Below are positions 20,816 through 30,888 of a stretch of DNA of 64,000 nt, piece after piece. The notes under the pieces are model-generated. The model was not told the DNA's origin. It searched no databases and saw only the letters and a program-made list of their open reading frames with translations. Position numbers and translations under genes: made by a program. How positions within the stretch are numbered: the stretch's first letter is position 1; each line of letters begins with the position of its first letter. Source of the stretch: Sabellastarte sp. h YS-2021 (lineage: Eukaryota; Annelida; Polychaeta; Sabellida; Sabellidae); assembly GCA_964017235.1 (NCBI GenBank), contig OZ024929.1:62839603-62903602 (forward strand), read 5' to 3'.

Positions 20816-21735
20816 ACATTAAAACATGAAGCTGTATTTGCTCAGTAGGCTTTAGGTAGATCACTGCCCTTTTGTTTCACTCAAATCTTTCTTCATTATG
20901 TAGTGTTTCATGTAAGTTACATATCAGGAAATCAAAGGTGAAAAATTTGTAGACTGTAAATTTTTTAACTTCAAAATGTTTGAAATGAAAAATTTGGTCA
21001 TAAATGTTTTATTCAAAAGTTGAACTTCTAGATACATTTTCAGTTTGGATTTTGCATTAGTTCAGGGAGATCAATTCAGATATTTGCTAACTGTTCTACA
21101 CAACAGTGTCCTCTTTATAAAGGAGAGCTTAAGTGCTATAAAAATCCAATTAGAATTAGAACACATTATTGAAACTTGAAAAAAGCATGCTCAAATAAGA
21201 AGTGTAACTGCATTGTCTTGTGTAACTATGTAAATAAATATTGATGGTTTAAAATGAAGTGGTAGATTGTAACAGCTTGAGTATAAAAGTACCACACATA
21301 TTATCCAGTGTAAAGTATTACTATATTTATAATATTTCTGAATAAAGTCTTCTTTTAAAATGAAATGCCTATTATTCATTGTAAAACTTAGACTGCAGAA
21401 CTGGATATATAAGAAAAATTCAAATACACAATACTTAAAGTTTGTATGGAAGTATTCCTTACAATTTCTGAAACACAAATATAACTATATCAACTCAAAC
21501 TTTTGATAAACTTCTTGTCCATTTAACATTTATTTCAGTACTTAGGCTGAGTGAAGATATTTACAATTAAGTGCAAGCGATATTCATGGATTAATTCAAG
21601 TTAGGTTGTGGCACAAAAATCTTAAAAATATCAATTTTAACATAGTTAGATTATATCATGGTTGACAATCATAAATGGTAATATTCAAACATCGAATTTA
21701 AATCATGGTTTATGTATGTTGAAGCAGGTTAATAA
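20816..21735. other. Unannotated AT-rich stretch
   Basis: No supported gene on either strand; the minus-strand open frame at 21191-21478 has no recognisable domain. From about 21650 on, CATGGT motifs begin to appear. Confidence 0.4.
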
Positions 21736-22045
21736 CCATGGTTAATGTAACCTTGATTAAATCGGGTTTACTTTCAAGTTTTAACCATGGTTAATAATTG
21801 TCCAACCATGGTTACTGCACATTCAGCAATTATGAATTAACCATGGTCAACCATGCTCATGATTTCAACCAGGGTTCAGATTTGTCCAACCATGGTTGCT
21901 GCAGCTTTCAGCCATAGTTAACCATGGTCAGCCATGGTCATAATTTCAACCATGGTAAAAAATTGTCTAACAATGGTTTAACCATGGTTTCTACCTCTGA
22001 TAACCATGGTTGGCAGTGGTCAACGATGGTCACCATGGTTGGAAT
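21736..22045. repeat. Cluster of AACCATGGTT palindromes
   Basis: About eleven CCATGG hexamers, most inside TTAACCATGGTTAA-like palindromes, spaced irregularly by 15-60 bp over about 310 bp. Intervening text (ATTTCAACCATGG, TTGTCCAACCATGG) is also repeated. It directly abuts the truncated 5' side of DIRS copy A. Confidence 0.85.
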
Positions 22046-22049
22046 TTGG

Positions 22050-23297
22050 CAGGGGTCAGATGAATCCGATGAACCTCGGATTTCATCTTCTAAACCTAAA
22101 AAACATGCTGACAAGAGTAAACATACGGTGAGGTCCAGATACGTGTCATCTTCTTCAGAGGAGGATCAGTCCTCTGCACCCAGACACAGGTCTTCAAAGC
22201 CCTCTGGGGCTCTCTCTGATCAAGACCAACCTCAACATGACCCAGACCCCCCTTATTATAGGGAAGTAGCTTTGTCTGACGTTCCCTCCCAGTATGCTGA
22301 GGAAGTGGACACCTTCAGGTGCATTCTTTCCCTCCCTGATCCCAGGGAGTCTATTCCTAGGTCCTCCACCTCAGTCATGGATCTGGACGACGAGAAAGGC
22401 CTTCAGGAGCTCAGGCCTATAGGCCTTTCCTCTATGCTCCCCCTCAGCTCAGTTATCAATGATGCTTTTGATAAATTTGAGCATGATTTCCAGGCCGCTA
22501 ATTTACCTGAGGGTAAATACATCAAACCTCCTCCTTCCACTGCTAAGTGGTACAAGGTGGGACAGCCCTGTTATGAGGAGAAAATTCAGGAGTTGAATAC
22601 GGATTTTGCCAAAATCTGTATTACTCCTAAACCCCCTGGGGCTCCTATGGGCAAGGTTCCCCTACCAATTCTTAAGGAATTGGAACACCAAGCTAGGCAG
22701 AATATATCCACTCTCAACTTTACTGCTGCCTTTGCCAAGACTTTATCTTCTTGCAATGCCACTCTTGAGAAGTGCCAACATAGCCTGAAGTCAAGAAGGT
22801 TAAGTCTCAAATCCAAAAAGGTGCCAATACCTGAGAGAGCAGCCAAACGTGGATATGAACAAGCCAGAGGGAGCTCTATACTATGGGTAACACCGGCTTG
22901 CTAAGGCGTGAAGTGACCCTTTTACAACCACATCTAGGGAAAACGAGATGTCAAGAACTCGGGAACTCGCCCTTTTGGCATTCCTCTTTGTTCAAGTCTC
23001 AACTTGTAAAGGAGGGAGAAGACTTCCTCCTCAAAAAAGGCACCTCTAAAGACTCTCAGGGTTTCGGACGCTATCAAAATAAGCCCTTTCAAGGTCCCCA
23101 CAACAAGAAAAGAGGCTCCTACAGGAAACGCCCCTATGGGGGCAACTCCTCACAAAGCAGTAACCAGTCTCACAAAGCAGTAACCAATCGTTTTCCTCAG
23201 GTAGGGGGAAACCGAACTTCAGAGGCTCCAGGGGCCATTTTCGACCCCACACTAGGGGACGAGGACGTGGAAACTCCTCCCCCAATGACTCCTTAAA
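22050..23297 (+). pseudogene. DIRS copy A gag-like ORF1, first partial copy
   Basis: Lacks the N-terminal Cys/His motif and begins inside the acidic/serine-rich linker (SDEPRISSSKPKKHADKSKH). It continues through the conserved gag core (YAEEVDTFRCILSLPDPRES, then KWYKVGQPCYEEK and LPILKELEHQARQNISTLNF). A deletion of about 100 bp near 22865 joins EQA to RGSSILWVT and shifts frame; the RG-rich tail continues in another frame (22883-23296). ORF1 of DIRS elements is thought to act as a Gag-like RNA-binding protein. Confidence 0.8.
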
Positions 23298-23299
23298 AG

Positions 23300-23762
23300 C
23301 CTCCCTCCACCAGTAGGAGGTCGCCTCCGTTCTTTCATAAGAGACTGGCAAACAAACAAATGTTCATCCAACGTGTTAAACATTATCACCAATGGCTACG
23401 TACTTCCATTCATTTCAAAACCAAGTATGGTCCCTCTGATTCAGTCAGAATACAAGGCCCGTCAAAAAGACCAAGCTCTGGCCACTTGTATCCAGTCTCT
23501 TCTGTCAAAGAACACAATAGAAAGTGTGGAAAATGTAAAATATCTCGGGTTTTACAGTCGCCTGTTTCTATTCCCCAAGCCTCACCAAAGGTGGAGGCCG
23601 GTCATAGACTTAAGCAGGCTCAACACTTTTCTACACGTAGAAAAGTTCAAAATCGAAACTCCAGAGTCCATCAGGACCTCCCTGATTCCAGGGAGATGTG
23701 TGCTCTCCTGTGGAAGATCATGACATCGTGCCATCACTATCACATAACATTGAAAGCCAAAA
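23300..23762 (+). pseudogene. DIRS copy A RT 5' fragment joined to RNase H fragment
   Basis: Plus-strand remains of the RT N-terminal part (VKYLGFYSRLFLFPKPHQRW, then IDLSRLNTFLHVEKFKIETP). At about 23693 the text jumps from the RT phrase GATTCCAGGGAG to GATGTGTGCTCTCCTGTGG, which belongs to the RNase H region (26497-26570 in this copy). At about 23765 it jumps again to gag sequence. The short GAGATGTG overlap suggests microhomology-mediated joining or template switching. Confidence 0.75.
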
Positions 23763-23789
23763 AACACTGCCACTCTCGCAGTAGGCATG

Positions 23790-25146
23790 AAATTGAATCC
23801 AGGTCTGCCTCGGATCAATCTAATGAGGAATCCGATGAACCTCGGATCCCATCTACTAAACCTAAAAAGTACTCTGATAAGAGTAAACACAAATCAAGGT
23901 CCAGATATGTGTCATCTTCCTCAGAGGAGGATCAGTCCTCTGTAGCCAGACACAGGTCTTCTAAGCTCTCTGGGGCTCAGCCCTCAGGGGCTGCTTCTGA
24001 TCAAGACCTCCCTCAACATGATCCAGACCCCCTTATTATAGGGAAGTAGCTCTGTCTGACATTCCCTCACAGTACGCTGAAGAGGTCGACACTTTTAGGC
24101 GCATTCTTTCCCTCCCTGACCCCAGGGAGTCTATGCCTAGGTCCTCAACTTCAGTCGTGGGTCTGGACGATGAGAAAGGCTGTCAAGAGCTCAGACCTAG
24201 AGGTCCTTCCTCTATACTTCCACTTAGCTCAGTTATCAAGGATGCCTTTGATAAATTTCAACATGACTTTAAGGCTGCTAATTTACCTGAGGGTAAATAT
24301 ATCAAGCCTCCTCCTTCCACTACTAAGTGGTACAGGGTGGGACAGCCCTGTTATCAGGACAAATATCAGGAGTTGAACACGGATTTTGCCAAAATCTGTA
24401 TTACTCCTAAACCCTCTGGGGCCCCTATGGGCAAGGTTCCCCTACCAATTCTTAAAGAATTGGAGCATCAGGCTAGACAAAATATCTCAACGCTCAATTT
24501 CACTGCTGCCTTTGCCAAAACTTCATCTTCTTGCAATGCCTCCCTTGAGAAGTGTCAACATAGCATTAAGTCAACTGTCAAGAAGATTAAGACACAGATC
24601 TAGAAAGGTGCCAATCCTGATAAAGCAGCAAAGCGTGGATATGAGCAAGTCTGTGAGTACATGGATTTTTGGAATAAGACAGTTCTTATCCAATACAGGG
24701 CTCTTACATGCCTCGGCAAATCTCTAGCCCATATACTCCAGAGGGAACTATATTCTATGGGTAACACTGGCTTGCTAAGGCGCGAAGCCGAAATGACCCT
24801 CTTACAACCACAATTAGGGGAAACGAGACGCCAAGAACTCAGGAACTCGTCCTTTTGGGACCCCTCCTTGTTCCAGTCTCAACTTGTGAAGGAAGGTGAA
24901 GACTTCCTCCTCAAAAAAGGCACCAAAAAGATTCAGGGTTTCGCACCCTATCAAAATAAGCCCTTTCGTGGTCCCCACAACAAGAAAAGAGGCTCCTACA
25001 GGAAACGCCCCTATGGGGGCAACTCCTCACAAAGCAGTAACCAATCGTTTTCCTCAGGAAGGGGGAAACCGAACTTCAGAGGCTCCAGGGGTCGTTTTCG
25101 ACCCCATCACAGGGGGCGGGGGCGTGGAAACCCCTCTCCCCAATGA
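23790..25146 (+). pseudogene. DIRS copy A gag-like ORF1, second copy
   Basis: Direct duplicate of 22050-23297, more complete on the C-terminal side. One C is missing from the CCCCC run near 24030, shifting frame after DPDPLIIG. A TAG stands at 24601-24603 where the sister copy reads AAA. The C-terminal region 24661-25146 contains the RELYSMGNTGLLRRE block and ends in an RG-rich tail (GRGKPNFRGSRGRFR). Confidence 0.8.
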
Positions 25147-25149
25147 CTC

Positions 25150-27190
25150 CTTAAAAGCCTCCCTCAGTCCACCAGTAGGAGGTCGCCTCCGTTCTTTCAG
25201 AAGAGACTGGCAAACAAACAAATGTTCTTCAAACGTGTTAAATATTATCACCAATTGCTACGTACTGCCATTCCTTTCAAAGCCAAATTTGGTCAGATTC
25301 CCTCTGATCCTGTCGGAGTACAAGACCCGTCAAAAAGACCAAGCACTGGCCACTTGTATCCAGTCTCTTCTGTCAAAGAACGCAATCGAAAGGGTGGAAA
25401 ATATGAAATCTCTCGGGTTTTACAGTCGCCTGTTCCTAGTACCCAAGCCTCACCAAAGGTGGAGACCAGTCATAGACCTAAGCAGGCTCAACACTTTTCT
25501 ACACGTAAAAAAGTTCAAAATGGAAACTCCATAGTCCATCAGGACCTCCCTGATTCCAGGGGAGTGGGTATCGTCAATAGATCTGTTGGATGCTTACCTG
25601 CACATCCCCATCCATCCAAACTCAAGGAAATACCTAAGGTTTTGCTACAAGTCACAGGTGTTCCAGTTCACCTCCCTCCCATTCGGACTAGCCACAGCCC
25701 CCCAGGTCTTTACAATGATTGTAAAGGAAGTGAAACTAATGGCCCTCTCCAGAGGACTCGGACTTCACCAATACCTGGACGACTGGCTGATCAGGTCCCA
25801 GTCTCAGGAGGAAGCCCAAGTGAACACTCAGGCGGTGGTAGACCTAACCCAGTCCTTGGGTTGGATAATAAATCAGGAAAAATCAGAACTGAAACCTACT
25901 CAGGTGTTTTCGTTCGTGGGCTACAAATACCATCTAGATTCAGCCCTTGTAAAACCCACTCAAGAGAGATGGCTCAAACTTCAGGATTTGATCCTAAGAC
26001 TCAAGTCAAAACATGTTTTGACTGCAAGATGTTTGATGTCGCTAATTGGGTTGCTTGCCTCAATGGAGAAAATGGTCCCGGAGGGACGCCTTCACATGAG
26101 ACCCTTTCAGTTTCATCTCAAGGAGCACTGGAGATATCCTCAGTCGCTGGACAGCCTCCTTCCTTGGACAGAAGCCATTGCAGCCCACTTAGACTGGTGG
26201 CAAAATCCCTCAAACGTGATGAAAGGTGCAGACCTTCATCCCAAAGACCACAGTATCCAACTCTGTACAGACGCCTCAAACGAAGGTTAGGGCGCTCACT
26301 TAGATCAAAATTCTACAAAGGGTCTGTGGTCAGATCGGGGAAAAAAGGCTACACATAAACGTCCTAGAATTGAAGGCGGTCTCACTGGCCCTTCGAAACT
26401 TCAAGGACCAGTGCCAGAACCAAACAGTGCTAGTTGCAACGGACAACTCAACAGTGGTAGCCTACATAAACAAACAAGGAGGAACTCACTCAGCAGAGAT
26501 GTGTGCTCTCCTGTGGAAGATTATGACCTGGTGCCATCACTATCACATAACATTGAAAGCCAGACACATTCCAGGGTGCCTGAATGTGATGGCCGATCTT
26601 CTATCCAGGTCAAACCAAGTGCAGTCAACAGAATGGTCACTACATCCGCAGGTGTTCAAACAGATCTGCCAAAAGTGGTTCACACCTCATGTAGCCTTAT
26701 TTGCCACTCATCTGAACCACAAACTTCCACTGTACATATCTCCTGTCCTAGACCCAAAGGCTTGGGACATAGATGCTCTGAACATAAACTGGACGAGTCT
26801 CACTGCCAATGCTTACCCTCCGACGGCTCTCCTTCACAGCGTGATCCAAAAAATCAGGCAATGCTATTGCCTGATCATCATAGTAGCCCCAGGCTGGCCA
26901 GGGATGCCCTGGTTTTGGGACCTAGTGCAGCTCTCAACAGAGATCCCACTGCAACTTCCGGTGTCAACGACTCTTCTCAAACAGTCCCACAATTATGCGT
27001 TCCACAGCATCTCAACCTCCACGCCTGGTGTCTAGGAGTGGACAGCTCCAAGAACAAGGCTTCTCTGTGGAGGTGGCAGAGAGAGTTGCTGCACCTCAGA
27101 GGTCATCAACAAGAACCATCTACAAGTCAAAGTGGGCCTTATTTGAGAAATGGTGCAGAGAAAATTCGGTGGACTTCTCCACTCCATCTG
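25150..27190 (+). pseudogene. DIRS copy A RT-RNase H-methyltransferase-like ORF, broken
   Basis: RT motifs are readable: LGFYSRLFLVPKPHQRWRP, motif A DLLDAYLHIPIH, LPFGLATAPQVF and motif C YLDDWL. Disruptions: GAG to TAG at 25532-25534 (METP|E), TGG to TAG at 26288-26290 inside the RNase H start (DASNEG|W), a frame change between 26290 and 26370 at the GGGGAAAAAA run, and another near 26985. RNase H motifs (LVATDNSTVVAYINKQGG, ARHIPGCLNVMADLLSR) and the MT-like region (TEWSLHPQVF, DPKAWDIDAL, APGWPGMPWFWDL) follow. In DIRS elements this protein copies the RNA. Confidence 0.85.
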
Positions 27191-28125
27191 TGAAACAGGT
27201 CTCAGACTTTTTCATGTACCTGTACCAAGATCTAAACAGGCGCCCCTCAACCATTGATGGTTACAGGACGGCCATTGTTGACACCTTGGGCCCAACGGGC
27301 CAACATATTGCACAAAGTTCAGACTTTCATAGGTTACTCTCCAGCTTTCACAGGGATCGTCCCAAAAGTTCCAGGAATCTTCCCAAGTGGAACCTTTCTG
27401 TTGTTCTTAATGAGCTCACAAAAGCACCCTTTGAGCCTATGAAAGACACAGACCTCAAACATCTTACTCTCAAAACTGCTTTCTTGCTAGCTTTGGCCTC
27501 CGGCAAGCACTGCAGCGAAATCCATGCCTGGGTTGCAAACAAAGTATCTAATCTAGGCCAATGGGTAAAGGTTGCCTTGTTCCCTTCTTCTGACTTCATA
27601 GCCAAAAACCAACTAGCAAGAGAAGGTTCTCAAAGTGTGTCTCCGGTGACTATTCCTGCTTTGACTACCATTGTAGATAGACAATTCAAAGAAGACAGGA
27701 CCCTGTGTCCGGTGCGGGCCCTGAGGTACTATTTGGATCGAACCAAAGACCTGAGAGGGTCTCGATCCCTCCTCCTTTTCATCTCATTCAAGAAAGGACA
27801 GACATCAGACCCGCTACTCTCTCTTCCTGGTTGAAACAAACTATCCTACTTTGTTATAAACAAGCAGACCAACAAGCCTTGGACTTGGTCCAAGTTAAAG
27901 CGCATGACATCCGGGCCTTCGCGGCCTCTAAGGCCTTTTACGGTGGGGTATCAGTGGACCAAATCATGCAAGCCTGTCACTGGAAAGCTCACAACACATT
28001 TACAAATTTTTACCTAAAAGACCTTACTTGGTCAGACAACGACAACAATATGTATCTGGGACCCGTGGTGGCGGCACAACAAGTCCTAGATCCTTCCCCT
28101 CAGACCAGTTGTCCTCGGAAAGAAA
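26995..28125 (+). pseudogene. DIRS copy A tyrosine recombinase, catalytic Arg lost
   Basis: Recombinase N-terminal domain (VEVAERVAAPQRSSTRTIYK, then KWALFEKWC) and catalytic domain. The first catalytic arginine block, GKRRSEIHAW in copies B, C and D, reads GKHCSEIHAW here: CGC CGC has become CAC TGC near 27506-27511, two CpG transitions. A deletion of about 7 bp near 27808 shifts frame. The remainder (VKAHDIRAFAAS, then the ACHWKAHNTFTNFYLKD box with the nucleophilic Tyr) is in another frame and reads on through the G-run. The enzyme would integrate the circular cDNA in DIRS elements; this copy is inactive. Confidence 0.85.
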
Positions 28126-28145
28126 GGGGGGGGGGGGGGGGGGGG
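28126..28145 (+). repeat. G20 homopolymer at the recombinase 3' end (copy A)
   Basis: Twenty consecutive G, followed by CACATCCGCTACAACCAAGTC. Copies B and C have twelve G at the corresponding place. Confidence 0.9.
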
Positions 28146-28627
28146 CACATCCGCTACAACCAAGTCTTCAGGAGTCTAATCCCAGGATCTAGGTATTCTT
28201 TTACCTTCAAGATGTTATGGGTAAGGTCATTTTGTTTTTTAGTTTATCAAAATAATATGTATTAAGGACTTATTAAAAGTTGTCATTAATCTCAAATCCA
28301 GTGGCAAAAATTTTTATGAGAATTCCAACCATTGGGCTGGTCTGTCACTTGTGAAGGGCCCCTGGGGAACCTTAGACCTCTAAGTGAGCACTGCTGCACT
28401 TCCGTCCTACAATCAAAACATCTAGATAGTTTTAACACTGTCTTCCATTCTATTTAGGTTTTTGGCTCTTTACAGGCCCGGTCTTCGGGATTGGGGCACT
28501 GTAAATGGGACTCAGACTGGTATTTCTAACACTATTTCTAATATATATTACTTCAAATCTAAGAAAAATCGACATATCCTCCAGTCTCAGCTGTAATTCC
28601 GCCACCGGGCGGTTGGATTCAGCAATG

Positions 28628-28912
28628 AGCTTTTATAAGCTACAAGCTTACCATGTGGGACTTAGAAGAGTCCCACCCTGCCTCCCCGCTGTTTACAGCT
28701 GAGGGGTAGGTTTTAGAAAATTTCAACGAGAAAGTAGGGCGATTGGTCAGAAGTTATCACGTGACGACAACTAGAGGCTACGGCCAACTATAAATGTCTA
28801 TTTTTCTTAGAAGTTGGCCATGATGCCTTGTGGCCATCCGAGAACAGCAATGAGTCCCACATGGTTAGCTTGTAGCTTATAAAAGCTACATTTAAGTAAT
28901 TAAAATTTTCAA
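28628..28912 (+). repeat. DIRS copy A half ICR and right ITR
   Basis: 28628-28665 (CTTTTATAAGCTACAAGCTTACCATGTGGGAC) is the reverse complement of the right outer end. The half complementary to the left end, present in copy C at 49004-49040, is deleted here. The right ITR runs from about 28730 to 28912 and ends GTAATTAAAATTTTCAA. The element is followed by satellite sequence. Confidence 0.75.
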
Positions 28913-29532
28913 ATTTACAGGCGTGTAGCTTAGTTTATAGATGAGCAATAGCTATTTTGAGGTGATCACTGTTGAGTAAATTAGTTATAACTTGAAAACT
29001 ATTGCATTTACAGAAATTTTGTGTAAATATTTTATTCAGCTACTTTTGGTGTCAAAAGCTGAGTAATAGCTTCTTAAATGTTATCACTGTTGAGTAAATC
29101 AGTTGTAATTTCAAAACTATTGCATTTAGAATATTTCTTTAAAAGTCTTATTAACCTACTTTTGGATCAGCTATAACATAGTAAAATTGCAGACCTGTAG
29201 CTTATTTTATAGATAAGCAATAGCTATTTTGAGGTTCTCACTGTTGAGTAAATCAGTTGTAACTTAAAAACTATTTCATTTACAGTATTTCGCACAAATA
29301 TGTTATTCAGTTACTTTTGGGTCAGCTAGAACATAGTAAAATTGCAGACCTGTAGCTCATTGCATAGCTGAGTAATATCTACTTTGATGTTATCACTGTT
29401 GAGTAAATCAGTTGTAACTTGAAAACTATTGTAGTTTGAGAATTTTGTTTTGATGTGTTATTCACCTATGTATGGATCATCTATAATGTAAAATTGCAGA
29501 CCTATAGCTTATTTCATAGCTGAGCAATAGCT
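28913..29532. repeat. Diverged 155-bp satellite, about four monomers
   Basis: Same family as 6.5-12.6 kb (GAGTAAATCAGTTGTAACTTG, CAGACCTGTAGCT). It is the left part of an array that continues at 49351: it breaks off at GAGCAATAGCTA|TTTT and resumes there with TTTTGAGGTTCTCACTG. Confidence 0.9.
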
Positions 29533-29811
29533 ATTTTATTGCGCTACAATAGCTTAGCATGTGGGACTGAATGCTATCTCGGGGGGTCGCAGAACCCCGG
29601 CCAACGACCAAGAAAAATGGACATTTGGATTTGATCAGGTCCACGCTTTAGTGTGTACCATAGCAGTGTTGTTTGGTGATTCGTCCTTCTTCTCTCGTTG
29701 GCCGCCATATCGGAGAGCGTTTGAAATATCTCTCAATATTTTTACTGTTTTCTCAGAATATACATATTGTTGGATGTTAATTTTCAGCTATTTGCTTCTT
29801 TTTATGATATA
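29533..29811 (+). repeat. DIRS copy C left ITR and 5' leader, separated from its body
   Basis: TTTTATTGCGCTACAATAGC, then CATGTGGGACTGAATGCTATC, CAAGAAAAATGGAC, GGTCCACGCTTTAGTGTGTACC and TGATTCGTCCTTCTTCTCTC. All are found in reverse complement at 49170-49320. The leader continues to about 29811, where ATTATTATGTCCACCCC begins a different repeat unit. Confidence 0.8.
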
Positions 29812-30130
29812 GATTATTATGTCCACCCCCTGGGCTATTGTCACCAAATTTGGTATGCAGGCTTATTGGGTCAGTAGCTTGCTTGGGATTGCTTTTGGCT
29901 GTTGTACCTCTTTTGCTTACTGAGTAATACTTAAGTACAGCTATTTTCAGTACCTATTGGTTTCCGTGCATTTAAGCCAAAATAATTAAAGATATTTTAC
30001 TACAATTTTGAATACAAGATTGTTATGTCCATAGCTCGCTTGGTATTGCATTTGGGACTGATAGCTTTGTCAGTACATGAGTAATAGCCATTTAGGTACT
30101 TCATTGTGTATTTTCAGTACTACTTTTGAG
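29812..30130. repeat. Left part of an ATGTCCACCCC-type repeat unit
   Basis: ATTATGTCCACCCCCTGGGC followed by ACCAAATTTGGTATGCAGG and TTGGGATTGCTTTTGG matches the leader of the unit at 14443-14800. It leads directly into the 151-bp satellite. Confidence 0.65.
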
Positions 30131-30581
30131 TAATTTGCTAATATCTCGGAAACCGTAAGAGATAGAGCGATTTCGACAGAATTTTTGACCCACAGGGTAG
30201 TAGAAAAGTATTCTATACAAAATTTTTAAAAATTTCAATTTTCGCCACTTTTGGCGACTATCTTAATTTTTTGCGAAAAATGAAAGAATCTTAATATCTC
30301 GGAAACCGTAAGAGATAGAGCGATTTCGATACAATTTTTGACTCACAGGGTAGTAGAAGAGTATTCTGTACAAAATTGAAAATTTTCAATTTTCGCCACT
30401 TTTGGCGGCCATCTTGAATTTTTGCGAAAAACGAAAAAATCTTAATATCTCAGAAACCGTAAGAGATAGAGCGATTTGGACAGAATTTTTGACTCAGAGG
30501 GTAGTAGAAAAGTATTCTGTACAAAATTTTAAAATTTCAATTTTCGCCACTTTTGGCATTCTGTACAAAATTAAAAAATTT
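30131..30581. repeat. 151-bp satellite, left of DIRS copy B
   Basis: Three monomers with TTAATATCTCGGAAACCGTA, GAGATAGAGCGATTT, CAGAATTTTTGAC, AGGGTAGTAGAAAAGTATTC and TTTTCGCCACTTTTGGCGG. Interrupted by DIRS copy B and continuing from 36765. Distantly similar to the 169-bp satellite (shared GAGATAGAGCGATTTCG). Confidence 0.9.
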
Positions 30582-30780
30582 CAATTTCATTGCGTTAATA
30601 CATCTTACCTACCAGACGATAGCTTTATGCCGGCGCCAGCCGGTCCCGCCAAACGAAAGAAAAAGACGTCCTGGGTTTCACCCCCGGCAGGACCGGTACA
30701 CTACACTCCACTCGCCAGGTGGCCTAGTTCCTGCCTCACTCGCCAGAGGGACGTGACGTCATAGCATCTTTTTCGTTTGG
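30582..30780 (+). repeat. Left ITR of DIRS copy B
   Basis: Outer end CAATTTCATTGCGTTAATAC, then ATCTTACCTACCAGACGATAGC and a GC-rich part shared in inverted form with 36551-36760. It contains a perfect CRE palindrome TGACGTCA at 30754-30761, mirrored at 36567-36574, which may drive transcription of the element. Confidence 0.9.
30754..30761 (+). promoter_or_regulatory. CRE-like palindrome in the DIRS-B ITR
   Basis: TGACGTCA, the consensus of CREB/ATF factors, about 130 bp before the ORF1 ATG. The same octamer is in the right ITR (36567-36574). The promoter role is inferred from position. Confidence 0.45.
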
Positions 30781-30888
30781 CGCGATTTGAAAAGTTTGAA
30801 TTTTCTGTAAACATTTTGTATTTGTGGATATTTCTTCTCATTTTATTTGTGTGTGCCTGAAGTTTTGTCATCAGATAATTACATCATC

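Larger units (their letters stand above)
22050..28912 (+). mobile_element. DIRS retrotransposon copy A, rearranged and decayed
   Basis: Same family as copy C (43.1-49.35 kb). Order: partial gag (22050-23297), RT start fused to an RNase H scrap (23300-23762), a second gag (23790-25146), RT-RNase H-MT (25150-27190), tyrosine recombinase (26995-28125), poly-G tract, half of the internal complementary region (about 28628-28665) and right ITR ending ...AAAATTTTCAA near 28912. The left ITR is absent. Nonsense and frameshift mutations in all genes make it non-autonomous. Confidence 0.9.

Noticed and set aside
25222-26358. 378-codon ORF in DIRS copy A as a separate gene
   Set aside because: It is the -1 frame over RT. 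It has no domain until the recombinase. Its recurrent openness is reported as a finding, not as a gene.
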